Shown here in pieces: positions 6,890-16,131 of a DNA stretch of 64,000 bases. The DNA comes from Mesostigma viride (Eukaryota > Streptophyta > Mesostigmatophyceae > Mesostigmatales > Mesostigmataceae), in the NCBI GenBank assembly GCA_009746045.1, contig RPFO01000041.1, positions 458,721-522,720 on the forward strand, written 5' to 3'. The notes under the pieces are model-generated. The model had not been told where the DNA came from. It was given only the letters and a program-made list of their open reading frames with translations, and made no database searches. Every line of letters starts with the position of its first letter. Position 1 is the stretch's first letter. A program made the position numbers and the translations under genes.

Positions 6890-8077
6890 ATGTCCAACGT
6901 GCCGAGGGAACAGGCCATTGAGCCTTCGCAAAGCCAAAGCTTGCAGCCGCAGCTTCGGGTAGGAGCCCCGGAGCAATCACGACCTTTTCATCCCTACGCT
7001 CATCCGAGCACCGCATCAACCTTCGTCCAGGCGGCGTACCTGGCAAGGGGGCTGGCGAAGAAAGGTTGGGTGGCAGTTTGTGGAACTGCAGCAGGGCCGG
7101 CGGCGAGCGACCCCATTGTGATGCAGATTGAGGCTTCGACAGCTCCCGGCGCATTGTCGCGAGAGGCCGTCGAAAAGTTTGTGTCGCTAAGGGACGAGCT
7201 GTCCTCGACGATTTACGGTCTGGAGGTGGCTCACCAGGGCGGGCACGTGACCGTGTCGCAGCTGGATTTGGCGCGGGAGGCACTGGGCCAGATAGTGGCC
7301 ATTGGACTGGGAGCAGCGCGACTGTTCAACCATCAGGTGGCAACTTCTGTGCTGGGCGCGGGAGTTGAAGTCCCGGACGTGATCAGGCAAGCGCAGGCGC
7401 GCGAAGTCAACAACCCCTGGTCGTCGGCAGAGGTGGTTTCCCAAACGTGCGAACACCTCGTGAACATTCTTTTGCAGGAGTCACGGGGCAACGCAGACCG
7501 GTGGGTGATAACCACACGACCATTTGGGATTTGGTCAACACTCGACACACCGCGGGCGGCGGAACCAGAAGCACACGTTCCAGTGGTCGAGGTCATCACG
7601 GGTCGGGAGGTAACGCCAGAAGACTTCCATTACCAATTCGTTGATCAGCCAGAGGGGATCATCGAACGTTCATCTCAGCAGATAGACGAAGGCGACGGTA
7701 CCCTAGAAGGGTACGCTGCACGACGTCGTGCTGAGCTGCACGTCCCGCAAGAGCCCGAACACGACTACGGTGGTCGTGGGGCCTGCAACAACAAGCGGGG
7801 TGGTGGGACGCGGTGGGTGAAAAACCTTGAGTGGGATCGCCAGAGTGGGAGCGAGCCCCGGATCCCAGTGGAGAAATCTGCAGACGGGCGACCCGTTAGC
7901 AGAGTGCTAGGACCCTACGCCGACGGGGAGGACGCCGCTGGCAGCGACGAGGAGCGGCCAGAGACGCCCATCGCAGCCACTGCTCAAGAGCGAGAGCTGG
8001 AGGCAGCGAACCAAGCAGGTGCTGAGTCAGTAGCTGGGACGGTGCCCACGGCATCCCCCAGCGACGCCAGTGCTTGA
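6890..8077 (+). CDS. C1 ORF0: extra ORF upstream of gag, unknown function
   Basis: 395 residues from ATG 6890 (MSNVPREQ). The N-terminal 45 residues are Pro/Gln-rich. A globular, mostly helical region spans about 45-240 with FVQAAYLARGLAKKGW and VSQTCEHLVNILLQESRGNADRW, then TTRPFGIWSTLDTPR. A charged tail follows, with QQIDEGDG, GYAARRRAELH and an Arg/Gly patch (GRGACNNKRGGGTRW). There is no zinc knuckle, protease, membrane segment or other domain I recognise. C2 has a clear homologue, and C3 and C4 have ORFs in the same place with weak similarity around a Trp-containing segment. It ends 52 bases before the gag ATG; the gap is pyrimidine-rich, so translation of gag may need reinitiation, internal entry or splicing. 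A capsid-like or nucleic-acid-binding role is only a guess. Confidence 0.7.
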   Translation: MSNVPREQAIEPSQSQSLQPQLRVGAPEQSRPFHPYAHPSTASTFVQAAYLARGLAKKGWVAVCGTAAGPAASDPIVMQIEASTAPGALSREAVEKFVSLRDELSSTIYGLEVAHQGGHVTVSQLDLAREALGQIVAIGLGAARLFNHQVATSVLGAGVEVPDVIRQAQAREVNNPWSSAEVVSQTCEHLVNILLQESRGNADRWVITTRPFGIWSTLDTPRAAEPEAHVPVVEVITGREVTPEDFHYQFVDQPEGIIERSSQQIDEGDGTLEGYAARRRAELHVPQEPEHDYGGRGACNNKRGGGTRWVKNLEWDRQSGSEPRIPVEKSADGRPVSRVLGPYADGEDAAGSDEERPETPIAATAQERELEAANQAGAESVAGTVPTASPSDASA

Positions 8078-8129
8078 GTCAGTTCTTCCTTTTCCTTCGC
8101 CTTTATTGTTGTGTCCCCACTTGTATATA

Positions 8130-9486
8130 ATGCCTCGTGGCAAACCGGGCGACGGCGACAAGGGCGAGGCGGGGCACCGGCTGGGAGAGCCAGGAGCCTG
8201 GGAAGGACAAGGAGGCGCTGGTGGGAGAGGCGATCCCAGCCAGCGACGGCGATGGGGGAAAGCGGCCAGGGAGCAAGAGGCGACACGAAGACTCGGTGGA
8301 GGAGGCGCGCAAGGCGCGGGCGACAGGGCCATCTGATGCAATAACGGTGGCGAATGGGCAACCAGCCGTGGAGAAGCGTAAGAGGGACCCCTCCGCTGAC
8401 GGCAATGGTAAGAGGCCTCATGTGGATGTGCTCTCCCCTGTGCCTGCTGGACCAAGTGGTGCTGTTGTTGTGACACCCGCTGTGGTGGAGCCAGTGAAGG
8501 CGCTGCCAGGGTCGAGGCCTCACATGAGTGCTGTCACTGTTATGAATGGACAAAAGCCTCTTAACCCACCACTAGCACAGGAAGCTTTGGACAAGTGGCT
8601 AGAGGACATGGAGCTTGTTGTGTTCTCCGTGGACCCCACTGTCAACCTAGTGCAAGTGTTTCACTCGTCCACGTGCAACAGGGACTCGTCAGAGCGTGTC
8701 AGGGAGAAGGCTAGGACTGCTGTCAAGGATAAGCTAACCTGGGCACAGTTCCTGGATGGGTTGAGGGAGGAGTTCTCTGACAAGGTTCTCAACCTCACCA
8801 ACTACTATAAGCATCAGTATGACACCTTTGAGATAGTGGGTCCTGTGGCAGAGGAATGGGCTAGGCTCAACCGTATCAGGGACAAGGGGGCCAAGTATGG
8901 CTTCCTGGTCACAGATAGGGCCTTGGCAGACTATTTCCTGGACCGTATGGGTTTGAGTGTGGATGGGAGGAACGGTGCCCGCATGTTTCTTAACCAGACT
9001 GATGGCTCCTTGCGTGCTCTGGAGCTTGTAATCCTCAGCATAAGGAAGCCAGATCCTGCCTGCAAGGCTATCCAGTCCCATGGCAGCAATGCCACCTCCG
9101 CTGTGCAGGGCCAAGGTGATGTCCCCGGGTACCCAGCCCGTGATGGGGCAAGGCCCAACAAGCGTAAGCGCTTCAGGCGCCAGAGGCAAGGGGCTCAGGG
9201 TGGCAAGGGTGCAGGTTCCCAAGGAGGGGTTGGGGGCCAGCAAGCTGGTGGTCAGCAGGGTAAGGGTGGCCAAGGGCAAGGCAAGGGCCAAGCTCAAGGC
9301 AACCAGGGCAAGCAGGGTGGGCAGCCTCAGGGAGGCCAGGGGAAGCCTGGCAAGGGTGGGGCTGGGTCTGGGAAGAAGGGTGGAGCATGCTTTGTGTGTG
9401 GCAAGGAAGGTCACTGGCGTCGTGAGTGCCCTGACAGGAAGGCCAAGCCTGCTGGGGCAGGGGGGCGGCAGTCTGGGCAGCAGTGA
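8130..9486 (+). CDS. C1 gag (nucleocapsid polyprotein), N-terminal frameshift
   Basis: By comparison with C2 the start is ATG 8130 (MPRGKPGDGDKG), preceded by TATATA. One base is missing near 8172 relative to C2, so the first ~15 codons are out of frame with the rest; the main frame is open from 8137. The N-terminal 120 residues are charged and Gly-rich. The central 140 residues (ALDKWLEDMELVV ... LTWAQFLDGLREEF ... ADYFLDRMGLSVDGRN) are the helical capsid-like region. A long Gly/Gln/Lys tract follows, then one zinc knuckle CFVCGKEGHWRREC (CX2CX4HX4C). The protein would package the RNA in virus-like particles in the cytoplasm. It ends at a UGA in a readthrough-like context. Confidence 0.8.
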
Positions 9487-9490
9487 CTAG
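9484..9490 (+). promoter_or_regulatory. candidate UGA readthrough site between gag and pol (C1)
   Basis: CAG-CAG-TGA-CTA-GCT: pol continues in the same frame with no further stop until the integrase. UGA followed by CUA (here CUAG) is a known efficient readthrough context in animal and plant virus genes and some cellular genes. The identical sequence occurs in C2. Confidence 0.65.
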
Positions 9491-10722
9491 CTACACCATC
9501 CCCTGTAAATAGTCAATCACCCCTAGGGGAAGGTGTGCTGGATGTACATAAGGACGGGGGTGTGCCCCTTGTGCAGCACCAAGGGTGTAAAGATGTTGTT
9601 CTTCCACTGGATTGCAATAACAATGCTGCAGCTGAATTCCCTATGCCTCATGCAGGTGGTGGGTCTCCAGCAGGTGCTGGCCTGGAGGGCCAAGGGACCT
9701 TGCTGGAAGGGCCTGGAGCGGTCCAGGGTGCAGGGCCTGACTTGGGGCGTCAGGACGGCCTGCAGGGGAGCCCTGGAACCTCAGGAGTGGATCATGTGTC
9801 CCCACACACGGTTCAGACGTCTCGCCAGGTCAGTACTGAAAGAGTGCTGAGCTATGCTGAGGTCGGCCATATATTGCATCATATGTTTGGGCATTCTGGG
9901 CAGGCAGCAATGTTTGCTTGGAAGCTAGGTAGGGAGCCTTTGTGGGAAGCTTGCCAGGCTGCTGCTGAGAACTGTGGTTGCCAGGAGAATGCTGTTCACC
10001 CACCTCAGTCCCATGCTAGGGAGCCTGCTAGGGAGCGTGGAGACATCCAGATGGATATCCAGCATATAAGGGGCTTGTATATATTGGTGGGGGTGGACAG
10101 GTTCAGCAGATACAGGCTGATAGACGTTCTGCCTGGTATGCAGGAGCACCACTTGTTGTTGGGTATGAAGGCCCAGATCCCAGGCTTTGGGGTGTGCAAG
10201 AGTGTGCAGGCAGATTTGCAGTTTGACTGTTTGCTCAAGCATCAGGACCAGCTGCCTTGTAAGCTGGTAGTAGTCCCCAGGGAGAGTCATGGGCAGCAAG
10301 GGGCTGTAGAGAGATCCATACGTGTTGTTCTTCCACTGGATTGCAATAACAATGCTGCAGCTGGATTCCCTATGCCTCATGCAGGTGGTGGGTCTCCAGC
10401 AGGTGCTGGCCTGGAGGGCCAAGGGACCTTGCTGGAAGGGCCTGAAGCGGTCCAGGGTGCAGGGCCTGACTTGGGGCATCAGGACGGCCTGCAGGGGAGC
10501 CCTGGAACCTCAGGAGTGGATCATGTGTCCCCACACACGGTTCAGACGTCTCGCCAGGTCAGTACTGAAAGAGTGCTGAGCTATGCTGAGGCTGGCCATA
10601 GATTGCATCATATGTTTGGGCATTCTGGGCAGGCAGCAATGTTTGCTTGGAAGCTAGGTAGGGAGCCTTTGTGGGAAGCTTGCCAGGCTGCTGCTGAGAA
10701 CTGTGGTGCAGGCCAGTCTTAG
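9487..10722 (+). pseudogene. C1 pol, integrase part, broken by an internal duplication
   Basis: In frame with gag after the UGA. A ~110-residue Gly/Pro-rich linker with no protease motif comes first. The zinc-binding pre-integrase segment follows (HHMFGHSG...CGCQ), then the integrase core with MDIQHIRG (first Asp), QADLQF (second Asp) and ESHGQQGAVERSI (Glu). Right after the Glu motif, 385 bases from 9594-9978 recur at 10323-10707 in place of about 180 bases of integrase tail present in C2. The frame then closes at 10722. Integration activity would be lost. Confidence 0.75.
10323..10707 (+). repeat. 385-bp duplicated segment in C1 pol
   Basis: A near-identical direct repeat of 9594-9978, offset 729 bases and differing at about six positions. 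The right junction falls in GAGAACTGTGGT versus GAGAACGTGGTG of C2, a short homology typical of reverse-transcriptase template switching. Confidence 0.85.
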
Positions 10723-10771
10723 GAAGGCAGATAGGTTATTTGCCCAGCTGAGACGTAAGGACAAGAACTGA

Positions 10772-13264
10772 AATGTGCTGAGGCCTCAGGTGGGGCTGAA
10801 GGTCAGGATGTGGAAGGAACCATCTATTCCAGGCAAGCGGGGGAAGTGGCAGGATGGGGTTGTCACTCGTGTGGAGGAAGCTAACAGATCTTGCCTGGTG
10901 GCTTTGGAAAAGGATCCAAGGCACGTGTACAGGTTGTCCTGGGCTCATGTCAAGGAAAGAAGGCCACATGCAATCTGGCCTGCAGACGGGCCAGGCCCTC
11001 CCAGCTGGGTTGAGGAGCCAGGCCAGAGCCAGGCAGCAGCGGCTAACAATCCTCTGGTGGTGGATGATGGTCTGTCCCTGCTGGAAGATGACGAGCAGGA
11101 GGAGGCTGCTGAAGCAACTGTCACAAGGCCAGAGGGGACGGGGCAGCCACCTAATGCCCGGGGGCCTCTCATGGCGGACGTCATCCGAGCACTCATGCGC
11201 AGCAAACATGATCCCAAGGTATCCAAGCTCACGGGGTGGGGGTCGTGCTGGGCAGCTACAACGGAGGTAGATACCAACTCACAGGTGTCTGTCATCAGGG
11301 AAGAGGATGCTGTAGGCTTACAGACGTCCCATCCCAGTTGCCTTGCTGTGTCTGATTTCTCAGGAAAGGTGTCCATGAAGATCCTTGGGGAAGTGAGTGT
11401 GCCTATCTTAGGGGTGCCCACCACGTTCTGTGTGGTAGAGGGCTATCAGGGGCCTGCCATTCTGGGTCAGAACTTCTTGTGCATGCCAGGGGTTACTTTG
11501 ACCTCTGATGAGTTGGCACTAGAAGGCAGGGGCAGCCTCCCCCTTGAAAGATATCACTATTCCCAGGGTCTTGCAGTGGCGGTGAAGGCTGTTAAGAGTC
11601 AGCCAGCTGAGGGTCCTCAAGGTCAGGAGCCCATAGCTGAGGACCTGTTGATAATCCCAACCACCTTTGATCCACGGCAGTTAGGGGTAAACAGGTACCA
11701 GATAGCTGCTCACAGTCCTATTCCCTGGCGCCAGCTAGTCGAGATGATGCAAAGCCCCAAGATGGCTAAGGCATGGACTCTTGGCTTTGTTGCTTCTGGG
11801 CATGAGTGGATAGTTTCCAACTGTGCAGAACCTGTGGATGAGCTGCCAGAAGTTCACCAGCTGCTCAGATTGATGTTTGTCCTCAAGCTCAAGGAGGTAG
11901 ATGGTGTCCAGGTGCCACATGTCAGACCAGTTGTAACCGAGTATCATGGCACTGGCCAGTTGTTAGATGAGGAGCTCTATACTCCAGGGATGCTGCATGA
12001 CACGTGGAGGATTCTGCTGTGTATATTTCTGTCTTTTCTGGTTAAGGGTGTGCCCTATAGCTCTGTGCTGATTGATTTCAAGAGGGCTTTTCTCAAGGGT
12101 GACCAAGATCAGGCTAGGCAGACTTGGAGAGATATCCCTCCTTTCTTTGTGACTGTACCTGCTGTATGGAGAGCAGAGATAAAGGCCAGGTACCTGAGAA
12201 TTCTGAAAGGGTTGGAAGGTCTCAGGTCCAGTCCCATTATCTGGAGAAAGAGCCTAGAGAAATTCTTGAAGAATACTTGTGGGTTTTCTGTGTCTCCAGT
12301 GGATCCCTGTTTGTTCCAAGGGTCCCACAATGGCCTTCCTGTCTTTGCCTCACTGCATGGTGATGACCTGCATCTCATAGGTCCACCAGACTGGGTTGAG
12401 GCTGTCTTGGCTAAGATCCAGAAGCGGTTTGAGCTGGGTAAGATACAGCACATGGTGGAGAATGAGCCTATGGTCTTCTGTGGCATGCAGGCTACGTTGT
12501 TCCAAGCCAAGGGCTCGTGGTTCATCAGGATGGAGGGTGGTAAGGACTACCCACAGCAGATTGTAGATGCATTGCAGGAGCCCATCACGCAGGCTAGGTG
12601 TGCTACCATCAGGGGCATGCTGGCATGGCTTGCAAGTATATGTGCCCCTGACTTGCTGGTTTTGAGTCGACTTACTGATTCCCAGCTGGTTGAGGTGGGT
12701 GCTGAGAGTGTGGTGCAGGCTGTCATGATGTCTCCCCCTCTTATACTGGGTCCTGTGGATTTGTACAAGCCCCTTGACATGGTTCTCTATGTGGACAGTT
12801 CTATGGATAATAGGAAGGTCACAGAGGTCAGGGGCAGGGCAGCAGCATTAGTTACCCTGGAGCAAGATCACACCTCACTTGTTACCTGGTACAGTCGGTT
12901 GCAGAACAGGGTTACACCCAGCAGTGATATTGCTGAGTGCAGGGCAATCTGTGAAGGGCTGCATACTGCTCTTTACTTGAGGGAGCTCTTCTACCAGCTA
13001 TGTCAAGTGGCTTCCTGTAGGTTGCAGCTGCACACACTGGTGAGGACTGATAGCATGGGCATGGTGCAATTTGTGCACAGGCAGCTGGCCAGGAGCAGGG
13101 ACCTTGACTACTTGTTGCTCAAGGAGATGTCCTACCTAGCTCACATTGAACATGTGCCTGGTGTGGACAACCCTGCAGATGCCCTCACCAAGCTGGAGGA
13201 GAAGGCGGAGAGGCAGTACCCCCTGCTCCGTGGGCTCATGGACCCCTTACACGGGCGGCCATAG
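10772..13264 (+). CDS. C1 pol: integrase tail, protease-like domain, RT and RNase H
   Basis: Open from just after a TGA at 10769 (TGG in C2) to the stop at 13264, about 830 residues. Order: an SH3-like integrase tail (PGKRGKWQDGVVTRV), an acidic linker, an aspartic-protease-like domain (VDTNSQVSVI, Asp codon 11270-11272, with GPAILGQNFL as the flap/ILG equivalent), RT with LIDFKRAFLKGD and the catalytic box HGDD (12356-12367), then RNase H (LYVDSSMD, AECRAICEG, RTDSMGMVQF, VDNPADALTKL). Copia elements normally place protease before integrase and use YVDD, so both the order and the motifs are atypical. RT and RNase H are intact. The lack of a start codon and the upstream stops mean it is not expressed as part of a whole polyprotein in this copy. 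Confidence 0.8.
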   Translation, partial: NVLRPQVGLKVRMWKEPSIPGKRGKWQDGVVTRVEEANRSCLVALEKDPRHVYRLSWAHVKERRPHAIWPADGPGPPSWVEEPGQSQAAAANNPLVVDDGLSLLEDDEQEEAAEATVTRPEGTGQPPNARGPLMADVIRALMRSKHDPKVSKLTGWGSCWAATTEVDTNSQVSVIREEDAVGLQTSHPSCLAVSDFSGKVSMKILGEVSVPILGVPTTFCVVEGYQGPAILGQNFLCMPGVTLTSDELALEGRGSLPLERYHYSQGLAVAVKAVKSQPAEGPQGQEPIAEDLLIIPTTFDPRQLGVNRYQIAAHSPIPWRQLVEMMQSPKMAKAWTLGFVASGHEWIVSNCAEPVDELPEVHQLLRLMFVLKLKEVDGVQVPHVRPVVTEYHGTGQLLDEELYTPGMLHDTWRILLCIFLSFLVKGVPYSSVLIDFKRAFLKGDQDQARQTWRDIPPFFVTVPAVWRAEIKARYLRILKGLEGLRSSPIIWRKSLEKFLKNTCGFSVSPVDPCLFQGSHNGLPVFASLHGDDLHLIGPPDWVEAVLAKIQKRFELGKIQHMVENEPMVFCGMQATLFQAKGSWFIRMEGGKDYPQQIVDALQEPITQARCATIRGMLAWLASICAPDLLVLSRLTDSQLVEVGAESVVQAVMMSPPLILGPVDLYKPLDMVLYVDSSMDNRKVTEVRGRAAALVTLEQDHTSLVTWYSRLQNRVTPSSDIAECRAICEGLHTALYLRELFYQLCQVASCRLQLHTLVRTDSMGMVQFVHRQLARSRDLDYLLLKEMSYLAHIEHVPGVDNPADALTKLEEKAERQYPLLRGLMDPLHGRP

Positions 13265-14266
13265 AGACCAGGCCTTGCTTCAGCTTGGGTGCCCCAGTGG
13301 GCTGCTTGACCAAAGTACCAAGTGGTGACTGGTGCTTACTGGTTGACAGCCGGTCCTTCAGGGTTAGGTACACCCTCCTGGACAGGAGTTGGTGTGGAAT
13401 GTCACTCCTACCAGCTGAGAATAATGCCTGGCCCTCACCATGGGGTTCAGAAGAGTCGCCAGGACTTAAGCCGACGCCTTTGGCCTCAAACAGTTAGGCC
13501 ATGCAAGGGCAACCCGAATGCTGGTTCTTACAGGTTGCTGTAATATGTTTCCTAGTGCTTGTTTCCAACCTGTTGCTAATAAAGAACCTGGTTGTGTGAC
13601 CATGTGGAACATGGTTACCAGGGAGCCACATTCTGGGTTATATAATGCTTGAATAAAACATAATCATGTCTCTCATGTTGTTTCATGGTTGTAATGTATC
13701 TCTTGTGTGAAGTTCCAGGTAACCTATAAACCTGGAGATTGGGGTGGGGTTCAATTCCCCAGCAAAGCCACAGCCTGGCATGAGTGATTCCTGGGCTTAA
13801 CACCCAGTGAAGACATGGGCTCCCCAATAAGGCAGTATTTGTATAGGTGCTACCTGAGTCTCTTTGAGCGTCAAAGGGAAAGGCTGGCCAAGGCGGGCGC
13901 CATAAGAACGGGCGCCTGTGATAACTGTGAAAGATCAGGAACTCACAATAATACGTTCTTGGCATCCTTTAATCCCAGCCATTGGACTAGGTAATGTGCC
14001 TTGACTTTAATCTAACACCAAGTTCCCAAGGAAAGGTTGGGAGCTGACCAAGGGGTCAGGGGATAACCTGGGGTGACCTCTGATTCACTGGCCAGTACAC
14101 CTAGCCTGGTCCAAGGGCGTATATGTTGTTACCCAAAAGGAGGCAGGACCCTGGGCCCTCAAAGGTCTGATCAACCCCAAGGGACCAAGCGGTCTGTGGC
14201 TGAGTGGGCACAAGCAAGGTTAGGCTTGTTTCAAGCTGGTCCAGCTCCAAAAGAAGAAAGGGTTGG
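13265..14266 (+). other. C1 3' untranslated region with T-arm-like hairpin and polypurine tract
   Basis: About 1 kb without a gene. CCAGGT...ACCTGG (13716-13736) forms a small hairpin. TGGGG-TTCAATT-CCCCA (13745-13761) has the 5-7-5 form of a tRNA T arm and a near-consensus B box. The tract CCAAAAGAAGAAAGGGTTGG (14247-14266) is the polypurine primer next to the LTR. AATAAA occurs near 13579. The same block is in C2. Confidence 0.6.
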
Positions 14267-14908
14267 AGTTAGCATTTTGGGCAACCAATATGCTAAGTGG
14301 ATGCAGTTTGGAAAGACCTTTCCAACGCCGTGCTGACCGCCTGAAACAGACAAGGGACGAGAAAGATATCAAGTCCCGAAGTCCTAGCCATCCGTGGCCG
14401 ACTAGGGTGCAGTCCTCTGGTATAGTGGACAGGACACGTGGCAGGCCGTGCCTGCACAGGCTTAGCCTGTCTATCACGTGACTGTGGTCCACGTAGACCA
14501 GGAGGAGCAGCAGCCTGTGACTAGTGGTACTGGAGCTGGCACAGGCTGCAAGGATACTAGGCCTTGCAGGCTTGTGACAGGTCCTGTACTTCCTAGGTTG
14601 CAGAGTCTAGGCAAATCCAGTTCGTCCTGGCTCTGCACTGATGCCAGTGGACGTTGTGGATTTGCTTGCACCCCTGCACGTGCCTCGTCATGCCGATGGG
14701 AACGAGGAACAACGCAAAGGATATAGCTTGGTCATGGGGGATGACCAGCTATCTCGGAAAGCACGAACCGTGGGTGCCACATTGGTCGTGGAAGTGCCCA
14801 TTGTGGTCGTGGCCTGGTGAACAGATTTAAGGTTGCTGCCTTGCAACATTGGCTAAGACGCGCTGTGAAAGACCAAGAGCTCACATACGTTGGGAGCTCT
14901 TTCTAACT
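14267..14908 (+). repeat. C1 3' LTR
   Basis: Begins AGTTAGC and ends CTAACT, followed by the GTACG target duplication. It is nearly identical to the 5' LTR, so the insertion is recent relative to G1. Confidence 0.9.
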
Positions 14909-15452
14909 GTACGCGGGCACCGTGAAGATGAGGGAGGCCACCCTCTTATCCACAGCGCCACAGTGATGCACCCGCATGTACTCCTCGCCCATCGCCAGCA
15001 TCACCGCCGGAACCAGCATCCAATCGACTTGGGGGAGGGGTGGATGGGAGAGCATCCAATCATCTGCCACCCCGGCCAGGAACCGAGCCGCGTTTGGCGC
15101 CAGCTTGGGTGGGATGACCTGGCGTTTCGCCCCGGCGACGTAATAGTCATAAGTCCGAACCTCCGGGCAATACATCGTCACTCCGTTGGAAATGACCGGC
15201 CAGAGCCCCCCTGAAGCAACTTGTCGCGGCCGAAGGAACGGGAGTTGTGGGTGCAGCCGGATTTTACGTTGTTCCCGGTAGGTGCCGCGATCCTTGAAAC
15301 CCCAGGGACCTGGTGGAAACTCCAGCACAAAGCCCTCGTATTCCTGGGGAGGACGCGGCCGGGGAGTCACCACACCGGCCAGGTTCCAGTCGAAGATCAC
15401 CACCTCCGTGCGGGGCTGTTGCCCTCCATAGGACACCACCCGCCCCACCCTC
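14909..15452 (-). pseudogene. G1 ORF3, third fragment
   Basis: About 181 residues caught between C1 and C2, open throughout on the minus strand (VGRVVSYGGQQ ... SLIFTVPAY). It continues in frame on the left into 6219-6026 after removing C1, and on the right into 34504 and above after removing C2. Features: VVIFDWNLAGVV, YEGFVLEFPPGPWGF and VDWMLVPAVMLAMG. No family is recognised. Confidence 0.7.
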
Positions 15453-16100
15453 AGTTAGCATTTTGGGCAACCAATATGCTAAGTGGATGCAGTTTGGAAA
15501 GACCTTTCCAACGCCGTGCTGACCGCCTGAAACAGACAAGGGACGAGAAAGATATGAGGTCCCGAAGTCCTAGCCGTCCGTGGCCGACTAGGGTACAGTC
15601 CTCTGGTATAGTGGACAGGACACGTGGCAGGCCGTGCCTGCACAGGCTTAGCCTGACTATCACGTGACTGTGGTCCACGTAGACCAGAGGAGCAGCCTGT
15701 GACTCAGGTGGAATACTGGAGCTGGCACAGGTCTGCAAGGATACTAGGCCTTGCAGGCTTGTGACAGGTCCTGTACTTCCTAGGTTGCAGAGTCTAGGCA
15801 AATCCAGTTCGTCCTGGCTCTGCACTGATGCCAGTGGACGTTGAGGATTTGCTTGCATGCCTGCACGTGCCTCGTCACGCCGATGGGAACGAGGAACAAC
15901 GCAAAGGATATAGCTTGGTCATGGGGGATGACCAGCGATCTTGGCAAGCACCAACCGAGGCTCCCACATTGGACGTGGAAACGCTCACCGTGGTCGTGGC
16001 TTGGTGCACGGGTTAAAAGGTTGCTGCCTTGCAACTTTGGCTCATCCCGTTGTGTGCGTGAAAGACCAGGAGCTCACAGCTCTGGTTGGTTTTGCTAACT
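15453..16100 (+). repeat. C2 5' LTR
   Basis: 648 bp, AGTTAGC...GCTAACT, very similar to the C1 LTRs but with shared differences from them (for example GATATGAGGTCCC in place of GATATCAAGTCCC) that also occur in the C2 3' LTR. Confidence 0.9.
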
Positions 16101-16131
16101 CGTATTATTGCAGTCCTGTTTGCGGGGTTTC

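Larger units (their letters stand above)
6220..14908 (+). mobile_element. C1: copia-like element of the AGTT...AACT lineage
   Basis: An 8689-bp element with LTRs at both ends, flanked by the direct repeat GTACG (6215-6219 and 14909-14913). Order: LTR, ORF0, gag, in-frame UGA, integrase, protease-like domain, RT, RNase H, long 3' untranslated region, polypurine tract, LTR. It is the same family as C2. It is inserted in ORF3 of G1. It is probably not autonomous now: gag has a one-base deletion near its start, and pol has a 385-bp internal duplication followed by stops. Confidence 0.9.
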
